64,000 bases of DNA from the NCBI GenBank assembly GCA_024362935.1, contig JANCRA010000007.1, positions 18,835,003 to 18,899,002 on the forward strand, given 5' to 3'. This DNA comes from Setophaga petechia. Lineage: Eukaryota; Chordata; Aves; Passeriformes; Parulidae. Position numbers and translations under genes: made by a program. The first letter of the stretch is position 1. Each line of letters begins with the position of its first letter. Shown here in pieces: positions 39,701 through 45,890 of the stretch. Below the pieces are notes generated by a model. That model saw only the letters and a list, made by a program, of their open reading frames with translations. It did not search any database and was not told the origin of the DNA.

Positions 39701-42700
39701 TGCTCTGTGTGTGTATATTGCAAAATACTTATCTGTAAACTTAACCAACTCTTAAATTGCTGGAAGGTGTAAACAAATGTAAATTTTGTAAAGACTTTGT
39801 CTGGGAAGGCCTATTTATGGTTTGGACATACATATCCATCACAGCCCCTCTGTTATAATGAGGTGACTAATTGATTTTGACTGGAGTGAGGCAGAGAGGG
39901 GCCCCTTAACCAGGTGCTCTGAAAGACCCGAGAGGTTGCTAGCATTGGCCACTAACCTCACTAAAGGAGTGTAGGTGTGTACTGACAGAAAAGTGAGAGG
40001 AACTTGGAGTGTAACTTCTTCCATTTGCACCACTGTATCCCGGAAAAGTTCCCTACTCATAGCAGTCCACGGAAGCTGGTGTGAACCCACTACTTGGACA
40101 TGCCTGGAGCTGGCTAATACAGATTGTGCTTAATTTATCTGCAATGCCTGAGAATCCATCAGTCGTTTTCAAGGGCAATTTGAGAGACATAGAATTGCTT
40201 CTTCTAGTTGGCATTGAAGGACATACTGATAGAAGTAGACACAAGTCTCTGAAGAGATGGTCTTTAGGCATCTTTCTCTAGACACGGTATTTTCCTTAGC
40301 CTTCTATCCCTTTCATCTGCTGTACTCCAATTTCTTAGCTCTGTTAGCAGTCCCTTTTAGGTCTCAGGTGCTGCCTGATAGTCTAAAAGCACCTTAAAAA
40401 TGACCAAACCCAAGGGTGCTCAATCCTCAAAATAACAAAAGGCAGAACTTCTTGTATTAGTGGCAGCAAAGGCAGAACTTCTTGTATTAGTGGCAGCAAG
40501 ATGCACTGGGGGGAAGAAAACTTTCTGAAATAAGGGAATTATCCACAGGACCTCAGGTGCTGGTCAGCAAGGCTTCAAGCAATCTGCTTTCAAGACCAGG
40601 AAATATGGAAACTTGAAGTGACACTTTTCTAGGATGATGGAGGATGGAGATGAACGAGACAGACCTGCTAATTCTGAAAGATCTTTTAAAATGAAAAGTT
40701 ACAATGAAAATGCATTTTTAGTCAGCAAGTCAGCATCCTTTTACTTGACCAGAGTGGTGGACAGTGGGTTAATTACATATCAAGTAATGTAATTTCTGAC
40801 CATACCCAGGTAAGGACCTCCACCAAGATAAAATCAGTCTGGCTTTCCAATCTCTTGTTTTTTTCTATGTGATTCTCACCATCAAAGGTTAATAACTGAC
40901 TGTAACACATTGCTTTGAAGTGCCTTATATTTAAGAGCAGGGATAAATTTGTATCTTTACATCTTTATGACACAAAAGTTCAGAAACTTCATCAAAAGGG
41001 GCTGAAAATGCATGGAGGAATAGATGTAAATCAAACCACAAATAGTATCTCACTAAGGGAGGAAAATCATTGTTTACTATCAAGTATTCCTAATATACTA
41101 AGAAAAGTTCTTGCAGCCTGTCTCAAGACTCGCTGCATAATAAATCAAATTTGGAATACATAATTAGGAAAATTAAAAATAGGATAAAAATGGGATTGAG
41201 CTATAGTTTTGAAATAATCTCTGTTAATTTCAAAGTAAATTTACAGAATTTATGAACAACCTGTTCTGAGTCTTTTCTGTGGTCACCAATAGAGAAGGAA
41301 TGATGTATCAGTCTCTCTGTCTCTGAGTCATGGTGGCAGGAACAGCATTTGTCATGAACCTGCATTTAGTAAGAAGTATCTCTAGGAAAATACTTAACTG
41401 ATTTCCTTTGCACCCTTAAAAATCATATAGTTATAAAATTGAATGTAGGGACAATTTTGAATTTTAAAATTATCCTATCGTGCATAAAGATTAAATGTTT
41501 GATATAGATAATAATTTCTGAATTAAAATGGGAAGATATGACTTGCTTTGTATGAAGGCACAAGATTATTCCAAAACACCAATTAATCTGATTCTAGATC
41601 TCCACAGACAGTTTAGGATCAGTGAAATAATTTTGCTGCACTGAAGTGTCTACACTGAAATATTCTTAAATGAACAGTTTTCACATAAGGATCACAATTC
41701 TTTGTTGCTCAGGGCTTCATCTTTTGCTTCTTAAAAAACCCCCAAACACTAAAAAAAAAAAAAAAAAAACAAAAAACTGAAATCCTGTAAATTTGAATAC
41801 TGTATTGAGATTTTGAGAGATGTTGGTCTCCAAAATATTTAGGACTAGGTATTTAGAAGATCCTTAAGAATCAATGAAAGCTGTGACCAAACTACAAGTG
41901 ACAACTCTAAATCTTTTTTGGTTTTCATCTGATTCATAACAACCCACAAAACTGTAACGTGCAAGAGGAAGGAAGATGATAACATCAGCCTGTAATCATG
42001 AGCTTTGAATTGGGTCTGATTACATCTATTATGTTGATGATTGTTCTGATTTAATACTTCAGGTTGTATTCTGTTCTTGAAGAAGAGTGTTCTTCCATAA
42101 GAAAAATCAATGTTATAAAAATACAGTATAGAAATATTTTACTAAGAAATGACAACTAAATATATTTGCTTTACAGGCAATATTAATCTAGAGCATGTAA
42201 AATTGAAAACCCAAGTAAATTCTTAAAATATATTTAAGTACAGTTCAAACTGAATTAAGGTAATTCAACTGGTTGTTGCTATCACCAAATTGTTACAGAT
42301 AATTTTAGGGGATATACAGAAAAAACTCTATTGAAAATAAATGTAGAATCTTAAGTATCTCAGTCATAAATGTATGCATATTTTAGAGAAATGGAAAGGG
42401 AAAGACTCTGGGGACAGAAGGTGCCTGCCTTGTGTACTTTAGACTTTCTTAAATGTCTACATTAAACTCTAAGCCTCTTCTGTATATCATACATATTGGG
42501 CCAAATCCAGTAATCCTTTTATATACATTTAAAGAGTTATGGATACATGCCATCATTCATGATATTATGGTTTTTATTTGGATACATAAGCATAGTAACT
42601 GGATAAAAAAGCTGAATATTTTCTTATTCTTTACTTAAGAACAACCTACTGCTTGTTCATCCGATTAGAACAAATTTTAACTATGTGCAAAGTTTGAAAA

Positions 42701-45700
42701 GACTGAAAAGAGCACATATTTTGAAAATTTTACTTTAAAATTAATTTACATCATAACCACATTTATTCACATGTATTCCACATACAAATTTTATACTCCA
42801 ACTCACTGTAAACTTGTTGTAATTTTGGAGAGAAAACACAATATTCCTCATACCAGAGACATGAATCTCATGAAATATGAAATTTAACTCCCTGAAATAT
42901 GGGCTGGAAATGTGTGGGTTTATAATTGGAATAAACACTTAAAATGCTGTTTAAAACTTCTGTCCAAATAAAGTAAGGCAGAGCCAAATCTGCAAACAAT
43001 GACAAGTCAATAAGGGAGTTGCCTTGTTGCTAAGGCATGAACTTGCTGTGGAAAGATTGTGTCCCAGAAATTATAGCTGAAGTGAAGTCTTCATTATATG
43101 GTATTTTTTCACTCTCTGTTATAAATTATTTTATTTCCTTTCTAGAAGCATGTACCTAAATAAATAGGACAATTAACCAGACTATTGCAAGTTATTCAGC
43201 ACTGAAGGGGGATAAAATTTCACTGCTACAGAGAGATTAATTTCTTTTCTAGGAAATCAAACTTCACATGAGGTGGAACAGTCTCTGAACAGTCTAAACT
43301 TTGAAGGAGAGAGTTGAAATCTAGGTCCTCAATAGTCTAGGTGTGTGCCTCTGGGTGGGAATTTCATGAGCTGGGTGGTAAGGGTGCTAAAAGTTTGACT
43401 TTATTACAAGACCTATGGAGATTGTTCCTTAAAGACACAAAATGTTATTGATAACAAAAGAAAATTTAGAAAAAACCCAGAATCCTACAAAATCAGACTT
43501 ACAGGGTCAAATTCCTATCTCCTCTCTCTTTAAAAGGAACCTTCTAGTGAATTTCAGAGGAAAATGTTACACTGTCTGCAGTCAGTTTGCAAATAGATAT
43601 TCTTTCAATAGAAGTGCCTACAAAGATATCACTGGATAACTGCAATCAAAAGAAAGTTGTACTATGTTCATTCTTGCTAGTCTATATCCCCCTTCTCCTC
43701 TGCCCCAGCTGATGCCAAATGCCAAGGATCTCATAGAATATCTGTCTATGATAGATATCTAGTGTCTCTAAAGCAGCCAGTGCTACTTTTCTTTGCTTTT
43801 TTACATGCACCTTTCATAAAAGCTCATTCTACATGAGAGTAGACCTGACTGATGGCCCAGAAATAAATCTAATACATCTAATACATTGTCTGCATTGTTC
43901 TAGCACTTCAAAGATTGAAGCTTCAAAGCTCTCTGCTGCTGCAGTGCCAGAAATAGTAGGGCAGTAGAACACAAGCATCATGGCAATGTTTATCTTTTAA
44001 ATTAATTGATTTATGTCCTTTTTAAGGCATTATTAATTCTCTGAAATGAGGCAGCCTCGTGCCAGACATAGGGACAGGGAATGAAGGGTCAAATGAAATG
44101 CAGATGCTGAGGTTAATAGGTAGCACCCCAACACAGGTAAAAGAATCTGAGCAGGCTGTACACCAGCTTCTTCAAGTACTAAAGAAAAATGTTCTAAATG
44201 AAAGATGAAGTGCTAAGATTTTAGATTATATTGTCCAATCTTCCCAAAGTCTCTCCATAGCTTCTCACATCTAATCCTATTGTAGTCAATGCTGCTGTGG
44301 TTTGCTTGTTGTTAAAGTGAGTTCTTGAGTTGTGACAGTGCCACAGTTACACCTTTGCTTGCAGAAGAGAGATATTCAAAGCTTCTGATTTTGATTCTGA
44401 TGTTGACTGGTTCTTTCATTGAGAAAGACTCAGTCTCTTATTTTACCATGTCATTGAGGATGATGTGTTTTCCCATCATTAATAATACACTTTACATGTA
44501 AATGGTAAATTATCAGTATTTGTATTTCTCTGGAATCTACATCTATAAATTTCTAGATCAGTAATGATTATGATGCCTATGAGAAAACATCCAGAAAATA
44601 AGGTTGCTTTTATTTTAGAAACTGCAAACTGTTACGTAGGGACTTGCTAAAAACATTGAAGAGCAGTGGAGGAGAAATTAGGAAAGCAGTTTCTTAGTTA
44701 AGAGTCTTTAGTCACAGGTTGTAATCACTGGTAATCTTTCTGCTGTTTAGAGTTCAGTACTCTTTCCAAAATAATAGGACTTAGTACAAATCCATAAAAA
44801 AATAATGTACTTAAACATATTTTCCAGAATCATGTCAGCTGTGTTATGCAAACAAACACTTATCCCTGCCATAAGACCAGGAACACTTTAGTGCCTTCCA
44901 CTTCATTACCTTCAATAGGAAACAAGACTATGCTGAGGTACCCTGATTTTTTAACAGTGCAATTCTATGGTAGGTGAATGTTTCTAACTCCCAAAGAAGG
45001 CAAGAGGGACTGAGCACTGACATTCTGGATGAAAATCCAGTCAGCTCTATATTATCATTTCTCATACAAATAAGTAGCCTACTAATCAGAATTAGCTAAT
45101 GATTTAAGAGAAATTAAATTAAATTTAAAGTAAAAAACTCAACAGGGTAAATATTAGATACTGCTGTACAAAGCCAAGAATATGAGCGATTTAATACTTA
45201 TTTAATTGATAATGAGATTAAAAGAAATACGTAAGAACCTACCTGTGCAAGTTGGACAGATGCCGCATCCAGAATAGTCTCTAATCTTCTATGTTTTTGC
45301 CTAATAATGGTTGTTTAGACCATAGTAGTTGTAAATATAACATTAAAGATATTCAGGTCTTGATTGGACTCCTGTTTCTTGGATTTTTCTCTCTCTTTCT
45401 TACCTTCTATCTTCTCTCTTTCTTTCCCCCTTTCTTCCTTTCTTTCTCTTGCTTTGTTTGTATCTGTAACTAAGCACTGTGTGGTCTGGCAAGTGGCTAA
45501 GCAAGTAAACAGCGAAGTTCCTTCTCTTACTTGCAAGCCACACTTAGCAGCTCCTGGTTTGAAGTTGAGGGCAATGTCATGTCTGCTAAGGCTGTTTACA
45601 CTCCTTCCTTGTTTTTTTTTTTCTTTCTTATTTTCTTTTTTTTTTTTTTTTTTCCCCTGGTAGTTCACTTGGCAGGTAATGAGAATCAGCTTTTAGGAAG

Positions 45701-45773
45701 TGGCTCAGTATAAACCTCTGGGTCTGTCAACTTACAAGGGCTCAATTGGATTACCTGACGCACACGGGAGCAT
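533..45773 (-). CDS. FRMPD2: FRMPD2, KIND-FERM-multi-PDZ scaffold (gene span, 3' incomplete)
   Basis: Thirty-two coding exons joined in phase give an open frame of about 1,563 codons that runs off the left edge. Approximate residues: KIND 14-190, linker 190-350, FERM 353-700, PDZ1 815-905, PDZ2 1003-1090, PDZ3 1132-1222, acidic linker 1223-1450, PDZ4 1453-1535, start of PDZ5 about 1552. Family knowledge: FRMPD2 is a non-enzymatic scaffold reported at basolateral membranes and cell junctions of polarised epithelia; FERM binds phosphoinositides or membrane partners and PDZ domains bind C-terminal peptides. FRMPD2 is preferred over PTPN13 because KIND, FERM and the PDZ3 tail match FRMPD2-specific residues (for example [13 protein letters not shown] and [10 protein letters not shown]). 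No phosphatase domain lies in the window. The promoter lacks a CpG island, which suggests restricted expression. Individual exons follow. Confidence 0.93.
1352..1510 (-). CDS. FRMPD2: FRMPD2 exon 31: PDZ4, first part
   Basis: Fifty-three codons, phase 0 at both ends: [40 protein letters not shown] and [13 protein letters not shown]. Aligns to PTPN13 PDZ4 through I.LTLIKSE..GFTV and SDGRLKPGDRLI. The carboxylate-binding loop is GYGF. Acceptor gttttaacag|GAAA; donor ATTATG|GTACAG. Confidence 0.92.
2382..2667 (-). CDS. FRMPD2: FRMPD2 exon 30: linker to PDZ4
   Basis: Encodes [36 protein letters not shown] and [20 protein letters not shown]. Acceptor ttattttccag|CCAC fits phase 2 from exon 29; donor ATTCAG|GTATGT. 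PTPN13 has a similar acidic stretch just before its PDZ4. It lies beyond the usual end of human FRMPD2. Confidence 0.85.
2668..5068 (-). other. FRMPD2 intron between exons 29 and 30
   Basis: About 2.4 kb with no further coding exon seen. It holds a perfect-stem hairpin at 4125-4161. A minus-strand AATAAA near 4,536 could serve as a polyadenylation signal if exon 29 is read through to its TAG. Confidence 0.6.
4125..4161. repeat. 37-nt hairpin, 16-bp stem and 5-nt loop
   Basis: The arm GCAGGAGCTTCATTCA and the arm TGAGTGAAGCTTCTGC pair along all 16 positions if read as RNA from the plus strand, with two G-U wobbles, around a TGAAT loop. The pairing does not extend outside the arms. It is intronic, so it could be a short palindromic insertion or simply chance. 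Confidence 0.6.
5069..5433 (-). CDS. FRMPD2: FRMPD2 exon 29: acidic linker, possible alternative C-terminus
   Basis: Encodes [20 protein letters not shown], an acidic [11 protein letters not shown]...EPPEDDSS stretch, and [32 protein letters not shown] lies near the C-terminus of human FRMPD2, so this is the human terminal region. The donor AAAAG|GTAGGG splices in phase 2 to exon 30. Unspliced, the frame reads one more codon (R) and stops at TAG, which would yield a PDZ1-3 protein of human-like length. Confidence 0.94.
6595..6693 (-). CDS. FRMPD2: FRMPD2 exon 28: end of PDZ3
   Basis: Thirty-three codons: [20 protein letters not shown] and [35 protein letters not shown] matches human FRMPD2 almost exactly. 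Acceptor tctgtttag|GATG; donor GCCCTG|GTAAGG. Confidence 0.97.
7560..7774 (-). CDS. FRMPD2: FRMPD2 exon 27: PDZ3
   Basis: Encodes [40 protein letters not shown] and [19 protein letters not shown]. Carries the GLGF loop and the [15 protein letters not shown] signature of FRMPD2 PDZ3. Acceptor tttgagcag|ATAA; donor TATCAG|GTAGCA, phase 0. Confidence 0.97.
8786..8933 (-). CDS. FRMPD2: FRMPD2 exon 26: end of PDZ2 and linker
   Basis: Encodes [40 protein letters not shown] and TKDCCFLTD. The last PDZ2 strand (ARLVLER) matches human. Acceptor gttttag|ATTG; donor CAGATG|GTAAGT, phase 1. Confidence 0.94.
9126..9211 (-). CDS. FRMPD2: FRMPD2 exon 25: PDZ2
   Basis: Encodes [20 protein letters not shown] and [14 protein letters not shown] plus the ligand-contacting helix containing THKQAVE. 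Acceptor ttacctcag|GTGA; donor GGCCAG|GTTTGT, phase 0. Confidence 0.96.
9637..9730 (-). CDS. FRMPD2: FRMPD2 exon 24: PDZ2 core
   Basis: Encodes [20 protein letters not shown] and [11 protein letters not shown], the PDZ2 core shared with PTPN13 PDZ3 ([14 protein letters not shown]). Acceptor tgttttgcag|GGTG; donor AAGATAG|GTAACA, phase 1. Confidence 0.97.
10717..10821 (-). CDS. FRMPD2: FRMPD2 exon 23: start of PDZ2 (GC donor)
   Basis: Thirty-five codons: [20 protein letters not shown] and [28 protein letters not shown] continues perfectly into GGINTSV of exon 24, as in human FRMPD2. The donor must therefore be ACT|GCAAGT, a GC-AG intron; no GT at this boundary keeps phase and sequence. Acceptor ttgagacag|GCAG. 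Confidence 0.95.
11383..11615 (-). CDS. FRMPD2: FRMPD2 exon 22: PDZ1-PDZ2 linker
   Basis: Encodes [20 protein letters not shown], then [17 protein letters not shown] and [16 protein letters not shown]. Polar, low-homology linker. Acceptor gctttacag|ACAT; donor ATAGAG|GTAACT; leaves phase 0 to match exon 23. Confidence 0.85.
12083..12199 (-). CDS. FRMPD2: FRMPD2 exon 21: end of PDZ1
   Basis: Encodes [20 protein letters not shown] and [19 protein letters not shown]. The usual PDZ GDRL is GGRL here, and human FRMPD2 also has GG (GGQIL), so this is a family trait. Acceptor tttctgaag|GAGG; donor CCCAAAG|GTATAA, phase 1. Confidence 0.96.
12319..12426 (-). CDS. FRMPD2: FRMPD2 exon 20: PDZ1 core
   Basis: Encodes [20 protein letters not shown] and [16 protein letters not shown], the typical PDZ core with GIFI.SI.PGGPA. 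Acceptor gtttttgcag|GTTT; donor AACCAG|GTCATT, phase 1. Confidence 0.96.
13520..13618 (-). CDS. FRMPD2: FRMPD2 exon 19: start of PDZ1
   Basis: Encodes [20 protein letters not shown] and [14 protein letters not shown]. This is the first PDZ strand and the start of the carboxylate-binding loop, whose joined sequence reads GFGFVI. LKRDP..GFG matches human FRMPD2. Acceptor tttctgcag|CACC; donor GATTTG|GTAAGT. Confidence 0.94.
14599..14702 (-). CDS. FRMPD2: FRMPD2 exon 18: linker
   Basis: Encodes [20 protein letters not shown] and [14 protein letters not shown]. Acceptor tgccctgcag|ATCT; donor ATCAGTG|GTGAGT; enters phase 2, leaves phase 1. Called from phase and open frame; the linker is weakly conserved. 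Confidence 0.82.
15570..15780 (-). CDS. FRMPD2: FRMPD2 exon 17: FERM-PDZ1 linker
   Basis: Encodes [20 protein letters not shown], then [20 protein letters not shown] and [22 protein letters not shown] and the S.D/CDN segment match human FRMPD2. Acceptor ctcattcag|AGGA; donor TTGGCAG|GTAGGT, phase 2. Confidence 0.92.
16606..16762 (-). CDS. FRMPD2: FRMPD2 exon 16: end of FERM F3
   Basis: Encodes [40 protein letters not shown] and [12 protein letters not shown]. Covers the last F3 strands and C-terminal helix ([15 protein letters not shown] is conserved). Acceptor cctcttcag|AGAA; donor TCATCAG|GTATAT, phase 1. Confidence 0.96.
17652..17837 (-). CDS. FRMPD2: FRMPD2 exon 15: FERM F3 (PH-like) lobe
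   Basis: Sixty-two codons: [20 protein letters not shown], later [20 protein letters not shown] and [14 protein letters not shown]. These are the PTB/PH-like strands of F3, near-identical to human FRMPD2. Acceptor ctctacaag|GTG; donor CTCAC|GTGAGT. Confidence 0.97.
17838..19171 (-). other. FRMPD2 intron between exons 14 and 15
   Basis: About 1.3 kb. Nothing coding seen apart from the hairpin at 17,976-18,001. Confidence 0.6.
17976..18001. repeat. Perfect 11-bp inverted repeat
   Basis: AGAAACTCACC is followed by CAGA and its exact reverse complement GGTGAGTTTCT. It lies in the intron about 140 bases upstream of exon 15 in the direction of transcription. Confidence 0.65.
19172..19324 (-). CDS. 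FRMPD2: FRMPD2 exon 14: FERM F2 lobe
   Basis: Fifty-one codons, phase 0 at both ends: [20 protein letters not shown], then [20 protein letters not shown] and [11 protein letters not shown]. Matches YF.VEDYIPAS and EDAELEFL of human FRMPD2. Acceptor ccctgcag|ATG; donor TTAAAG|GTGACA. Confidence 0.97.
20193..20331 (-). CDS. FRMPD2: FRMPD2 exon 13: FERM F2 lobe
   Basis: Encodes [20 protein letters not shown], then [20 protein letters not shown] and GNYASE. The [20 protein letters not shown] stretch is nearly identical to human FRMPD2 and distinguishes it from PTPN13. Acceptor attccag|GCAT; donor TCTGAG|GTGTGG. Confidence 0.97.
20427..20577 (-). CDS. FRMPD2: FRMPD2 exon 12: FERM F1/F2 junction
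   Basis: Encodes [20 protein letters not shown] then [20 protein letters not shown] and [11 protein letters not shown]. Matches the KEFFFLD, KIAPEGW and FTLFLRIKFFV family motifs. Acceptor tcatttcag|GTAA; donor ATTCA|GTAAGT, phase 2. Confidence 0.96.
21276..21352. repeat. Tandem 23-bp repeat next to exon 11
   Basis: Two exact 23-bp copies at 21,293-21,315 and 21,316-21,338, built on GATGAATTCTT and GATTCTTTGATG, with degenerate partial copies on both sides. It lies 56 bases downstream of the exon 11 donor in the transcribed direction. Confidence 0.85.
21408..21582 (-). CDS. FRMPD2: FRMPD2 exon 11: FERM F1 lobe
   Basis: Encodes [20 protein letters not shown], then [20 protein letters not shown] and ending FGLAYLK. 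This is the ubiquitin-like F1 lobe; TKKGK and LLNGQ.LE.CD are shared with FRMPD2 and PTPN13. Acceptor gttcttag|ACTA; donor CTGAAAG|GTAATG, phase 1. Confidence 0.96.
22257..22328 (-). CDS. FRMPD2: FRMPD2 exon 10: entry to FERM
   Basis: Twenty-four codons: [20 protein letters not shown] then GSIV, matching KFSRPEFILL...LPGSVV of human FRMPD2. Acceptor ccttgcag|TTTT was chosen over ttttcag seven bases later because only it keeps the frame. Donor ATTGTG|GTAAGT. Confidence 0.93.
23369..23519 (-). CDS. FRMPD2: FRMPD2 exon 9: linker before FERM
   Basis: Frame chosen by splice phase: [20 protein letters not shown] then [16 protein letters not shown] and CFFHRKEK. Human FRMPD2 has a similar RRLSSGSVHSAADSS stretch here. 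The acceptor is tcccttggag|GTCGG, which fits phase 2 from exon 8; a nearer-looking tgtag 18 bases downstream would break the frame. Donor GAAAAG|GTGAAT. Confidence 0.8.
25052..25092 (-). mobile_element. CR1 LINE 3'-end fragment
   Basis: AAGGTTTGAAAAGACCTCTA followed by AGATCATCAAATCCA resembles the reverse complement of the conserved 3' tail of avian CR1 elements. Only about 40 bases are recognisable; the sequence after it does not obviously continue the element. Confidence 0.5.
25503..25587 (-). CDS. FRMPD2: FRMPD2 exon 8: linker
   Basis: Encodes [20 protein letters not shown] followed by SYKLFINR. Acceptor tattgcag|GAAG; donor AAACAG|GTAAGC; enters phase 1, leaves phase 2. Only this frame is open throughout, and it is the one dictated by the neighbours. 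Confidence 0.8.
25588..27938 (-). other. FRMPD2 intron between exons 7 and 8
   Basis: About 2.35 kb of AT-rich intron. I see no further exon and no recognisable repeat. Confidence 0.6.
27939..28070 (-). CDS. FRMPD2: FRMPD2 exon 7: serine-rich linker
   Basis: Forty-four codons of Ser/Tyr/Asp-rich sequence including [19 protein letters not shown] and [16 protein letters not shown]. Acceptor tttgcag|ACAA; donor AGGAGAG|GTATGA; phase 1 in and out. Called from the open frame and splice signals; the linker is poorly conserved in the family. Confidence 0.82.
29800..29926 (-). CDS. FRMPD2: FRMPD2 exon 6: post-KIND linker
   Basis: Encodes [20 protein letters not shown] and then [11 protein letters not shown]. 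It aligns with the human NRSYLLRKRL segment. Acceptor ccttctag|ACAG; donor CACCAAG|GTAAAG; ends in phase 1. This is a basic, probably unstructured region. Confidence 0.9.
30787..30972 (-). CDS. FRMPD2: FRMPD2 exon 5: end of KIND domain
   Basis: Sixty-two codons, phase 0 at both ends. Contains [20 protein letters not shown] then [20 protein letters not shown], matching the C-terminal KIND helices of human FRMPD2. Acceptor ttgactcag|TCC; donor GCGAG|GTAAGT. Confidence 0.95.
31703..31930 (-). mobile_element. CR1 LINE 3' region, diverged
   Basis: Contains ATAGAATCATACAATCATTT, then CACTGGCAAGTCCACCACTA, CATGTCCCTAAGTGCCACA and AAATACCTCCAGGGATAAA. This order is the reverse complement of the 3' untranslated end of avian CR1 LINEs, so the element points to minus. 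No CR1 coding sequence is present, as expected for 5'-truncated copies. The many differences suggest an old insertion. Confidence 0.8.
32108..32173 (-). CDS. FRMPD2: FRMPD2 exon 4: small 66-nt KIND exon
   Basis: Twenty-two codons, beginning [18 protein letters not shown] and ending [13 protein letters not shown] is the hallmark of FRMPD2/PTPN13 KIND domains, and the length equals the corresponding PTPN13 segment. Acceptor tgttttgacag|ATG is good. Alignment to the family puts the end at AACCAG, followed by GCCAGT, which would be a GC donor. A GT donor 15 bases earlier (TACCAG|GTTCCT) would drop VPPNQ. Confidence 0.88.
32199..32248. repeat. Tandem duplication of 25 bp at exon 4 acceptor
   Basis: Two exact 25-bp copies (32,199-32,223 and 32,224-32,248), starting GTGTGAAATCAATACAGG, followed by a partial third. 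On the transcribed strand they lie about 26-75 bases before exon 4, where a branch point is expected. Confidence 0.88.
32453..32788 (-). mobile_element. Probable solo LTR of an endogenous retrovirus
   Basis: A 336-bp segment bounded by inverted ends TGTTAAG and CTTAACA, flanked by AAACA and AAATA, a near-match 5-bp target duplication. Its composition differs from the surrounding intron, with several CpGs (GCGCCGC, TTCCGG, TACGAGG). On the minus strand an ATTAAA signal lies near the 3' end, which sets orientation. No viral coding sequence is present. Family not assigned; an ERVL-like avian LTR is my best guess. Confidence 0.65.
33657..33814 (-). CDS. FRMPD2: FRMPD2 exon 3: KIND domain
   Basis: The first codon joins to D, giving [19 protein letters not shown] and later [14 protein letters not shown], matching the ICPWS and FxAPE motifs of the family. 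Acceptor ttttcag|ACCC; donor ACAAAG|GTGAGG, ending in phase 0. KIND resembles the C-lobe of protein kinases but has no catalytic residues. Confidence 0.95.
33815..35638 (-). other. FRMPD2 intron between exons 2 and 3
   Basis: About 1.8 kb without a recognisable exon. It has a poly-A run at about 34,671 and a short imperfect duplication of a GCTCAG-TGTGCTCTCT motif at 35,102-35,142. Confidence 0.6.
35639..35767 (-). CDS. FRMPD2: FRMPD2 exon 2: start of KIND domain
   Basis: Encodes [20 protein letters not shown] and then [20 protein letters not shown], the conserved opening of KIND domains in FRMPD2 and PTPN13. Acceptor ctactgcag|CAGGC; donor CACAAAG|GTGAGG, ending in phase 1. If exon 1 is wrong, the start codon is the ATG at 35762. 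Confidence 0.93.
40441..40500. repeat. Tandem duplication of a 30-bp unit
   Basis: Units at 40,441-40,470 and 40,471-40,500 begin GGCAGAACTTCTTGTATTAG and differ only at the last base, indicating a recent duplication. Confidence 0.92.
45385..45660. repeat. Polypyrimidine-rich tracts
   Basis: A CT-rich stretch at 45,385-45,460 and a T-rich run at about 45,608-45,657 on the plus strand (purine-rich in the FRMPD2 transcript). They sit 100-370 bases inside intron 1 from the predicted first exon. Confidence 0.8.
45755..45773 (-). CDS. FRMPD2: FRMPD2 exon 1, coding part (start codon)
   Basis: The ATG at 45773 is followed by six codons and one base (MLPCAS plus G), then a good donor CGTCAG|GTAATC. 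Joined to exon 2 it reads [17 protein letters not shown]. This resembles the short N-terminus of human FRMPD2, which also has a P near the start and AGMS before the KIND domain. Phase 1 matches exon 2. The exon is very short and lies 10 kb away, so it is a prediction; translation could instead start at the internal ATG at 35762. Confidence 0.5.
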
Positions 45774-45890
45774 TAGGTCTAAACCCCGCAGGCTGATGTC
45801 ACTTTCAGCCCCCAGCCAATCCAGGGAGCAACAGCACAACCCAAGCAGAGACTGATGGTCTGAGGGGTGAGTGTGTCTTTTATGAGCAGC
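45774..45890 (-). promoter_or_regulatory. FRMPD2: Candidate FRMPD2 core promoter and 5' UTR
   Basis: On the minus strand CATAAAAG (45,877-45,884) is TATA-like. A start site about 30 bases on (near 45,850) would give a 5' UTR of roughly 75 bases before the ATG at 45,773. GATTGGCTGG, a CCAAT-type motif, lies within that stretch. The segment has more G+C and CpG than its flanks but is not a CpG island. Inferred from position only. Confidence 0.35.

Larger units (their letters stand above)
35768..45754 (-). other. FRMPD2 intron 1 (about 10 kb)
   Basis: AT-rich, with no convincing exon on either strand. It includes a 30-bp tandem duplication at 40,441-40,500, a poly-A run near 41,752, and long pyrimidine tracts at 45,385-45,660. 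The segment 39,840-40,290 is less AT-rich with open frames on both strands; I could not classify it. Confidence 0.5.

Noticed and set aside
45364..45663. Open frames on both strands in the pyrimidine tract
   Set aside because: Low-complexity Phe/Ser/Leu or Lys/Glu translations from simple repeats.
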